A stretch of DNA of 6,559 bases from an uncultured Sphingomonadaceae bacterium. GTDB lineage: Bacteria; Pseudomonadota; Alphaproteobacteria; Sphingomonadales; Sphingomonadaceae. This document shows, in pieces, positions 5,320-6,559 of the stretch (positions are counted from its first letter, which is position 1; every line of letters starts with the position of its first letter). The notes beneath the pieces are model-generated. The model was not told where the DNA came from, did not search any database, and saw nothing but the letters and a program-made list of their open reading frames with translations. The position numbers were made by a program, and so were the translations under genes. The stretch covers positions 1-6,559 of the forward strand of contig CALKXX010000217.1 in the NCBI GenBank assembly GCA_938003725.1. The letters are read 5' to 3'.

Positions 5320-6559
5320 ATGCATGATCTGGTTATTCGCGGCGGAACCGTGGTTGATGGCACGGGCGGAGCGCCGGTCGTTGCCGATGTGGCAATTGAT
5401 GGCGATCGTATTGCCCTGGTTGGCGAAGTGCTTGCCGCGGGCCGTGAAGAGATTGATGCGACCGGCAAAATAGTCACGCCCGGTTTTGTTGATGTCCATA
5501 CCCATTATGATGGACAGGCGACATGGGATGACGAAATGGCTCCTTCAAGCTGGCATGGCATCACGACGGTCGTGATGGGCAATTGCGGCGTCGGTTTTGC
5601 TCCCGCCAAACCGGATCGCCGCGAATGGTTGATTGGCCTGATGGAAGGGGTTGAGGATATTCCCGGCACCGCACTGGCCGAAGGGATGACCTGGAACTGG
5701 GAAACCTTCCCTGAATATCTTGATGAGCTGGAAAAAATGCCGCGCACCGTTGATGTCGCGACCCATGTTCCGCACGGCGCCGTGCGCGCCTATGTGTTGG
5801 GCGATCGGGAGAAACCGGGCGCGGTTCCGACCGACGAGGACGTGAAGCAGATGGCGGATATTGTTGCGGACGGTGTCAAAGCCGGCGCGTTGGGCTTTTC
5901 TACCTCGCGCACAATCCTGCACCGTTCGATAGACGGCGAACTGGTACCCGGCACCACTGCTACCAAGGAAGAGTTGATCGAAATTGGCCGCGCTATGGGT
6001 AAAGTGGGCAATGGCGTTTTCGAAATGGCCAGCGATCTGAACAAGGAATGGGACGAGTTTGGTTGGATGGGCGATATGAGCCGCGAGACCGGCTTGCCGG
6101 TGACTTTCGCTGCGCTCCAATCCATCGCCAAGGATATCTCGCTGGATGAGCAAATTGCCAATATGCGCGCCGAAAATGACAATGGCGCCAATATCGTTGC
6201 GCAGATTGCTCTGCGCGGCAACGGCATCATTATGGCGTGGCAAGGTACGGTGCATCCGTTTGTCCAGCATCCAAGCTGGGTTGCGATGGAAGAGCTTTCT
6301 TGGGACGAAAAATATGCGAAATTGAAAGATCCGGCCTTCAAAGCGCAATTGCTTAGCGAAGCTGCTGAAATGCCAGAAGAAGTGGATATGGTTCCGGTCT
6401 TCATGGTCGTGACGCAAGGCTGGTCGATGCAGTTCGAAATGGACGAGGATTTCAACTACGAACCGCAAGCCGATGAGAGTATTGCAACACGGGCGGAAGC
6501 CGCAGGCAAGTCGGGCGCTGAATATGCCTATGACTTGATGATGGAGGATGACGGGAAGG
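5320..6559 (+). CDS. N-acyl-D-amino-acid deacylase-like amidohydrolase (3' end missing)
   Basis: An open frame of 413 codons without a stop, cut by the right edge; related proteins are roughly 480-580 residues long. It belongs to the amidohydrolase superfamily, D-aminoacylase-like branch, whose members use a metal centre to hydrolyse N-acyl amino acids or related amides. The N-terminal small beta domain (MHDLVIRGGTVVDGTGG, 1-17) and ATGKIVTPGFVDVHTHYDGQ (47-66) are typical; H60 and H62 form the HxH metal motif. GNCGVGFAP (87-95) supplies C89, corresponding to the bridging cysteine of D-aminoacylase. GALGFSTSR (189-197) is another family block. At the strands where D-aminoacylase has two further metal-binding histidines I see VFEMASDL (233-240) and PVTFAALQ (260-267), with no histidine. 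The substrate is therefore uncertain. There is no signal peptide, so it is probably cytoplasmic. It is divergent from the epoxide-hydrolase-type gene, possibly under shared control. Confidence 0.88.
   Translation, partial: MHDLVIRGGTVVDGTGGAPVVADVAIDGDRIALVGEVLAAGREEIDATGKIVTPGFVDVHTHYDGQATWDDEMAPSSWHGITTVVMGNCGVGFAPAKPDRREWLIGLMEGVEDIPGTALAEGMTWNWETFPEYLDELEKMPRTVDVATHVPHGAVRAYVLGDREKPGAVPTDEDVKQMADIVADGVKAGALGFSTSRTILHRSIDGELVPGTTATKEELIEIGRAMGKVGNGVFEMASDLNKEWDEFGWMGDMSRETGLPVTFAALQSIAKDISLDEQIANMRAENDNGANIVAQIALRGNGIIMAWQGTVHPFVQHPSWVAMEELSWDEKYAKLKDPAFKAQLLSEAAEMPEEVDMVPVFMVVTQGWSMQFEMDEDFNYEPQADESIATRAEAAGKSGAEYAYDLMMEDDGK

Noticed and set aside
5545..6468. A 307-codon open frame on the minus strand.
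   Set aside because: It lies entirely antisense to the amidohydrolase gene, whose plus-strand product has clear family motifs and a strong ribosome site. The antisense product has no recognisable domain, and the long frame follows from the codon bias of the real gene.

Overview
The window looks like chromosomal DNA of an alphaproteobacterium, most likely a sphingomonad. I infer this from the PEP-CTERM tail with the PEPATWG...GFG...RRRR pattern, the CsgG/HfaB-like exported protein, the moderate GC content and the mix of hydrolases. The genus cannot be fixed from sequence alone. Six protein genes are supported. There are no RNA genes, insertion sequences, CRISPR arrays or phage genes, and no intergenic stretch exceeds 300 bases.

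Left part (1-2013, minus strand): a CsgG-like exported protein gene is followed by an exported seven-bladed YVTN-type beta-propeller gene. A perfect 10-bp stem with a T-rich tail lies in the 76-base gap between them, so the second gene is probably read by leakage past a terminator/attenuator or from a promoter close to it. Middle (1921-3487): a 259-base divergent region separates the CsgG-like gene from a plus-strand FprA/adrenodoxin-reductase-type ferredoxin-NADP+ reductase. This region carries a CRP-like palindrome. The reductase converges on a minus-strand PEP-CTERM protein gene, with a strong hairpin terminator between them.

Right part (4346-6559): an epoxide-hydrolase-type alpha/beta hydrolase (minus) lies upstream of the PEP-CTERM gene. 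It is divergent from an N-acyl-D-amino-acid deacylase-like amidohydrolase (plus) that runs off the right edge. Their 80-base shared control region holds an inverted repeat with one CTGCTATC copy facing each gene.

The genes do not form one obvious pathway. Three encode exported or envelope proteins (propeller, CsgG-like, PEP-CTERM) and three encode probably cytoplasmic enzymes. I see no convincing new multi-gene system. The points most worth a second look are the paired glycine-rich inserts at the expected CsgG membrane-hairpin positions, the amidohydrolase that seems to lack two standard metal-binding histidines, the similar leaders in front of two exported-protein genes, and the dyads in the two divergent control regions.
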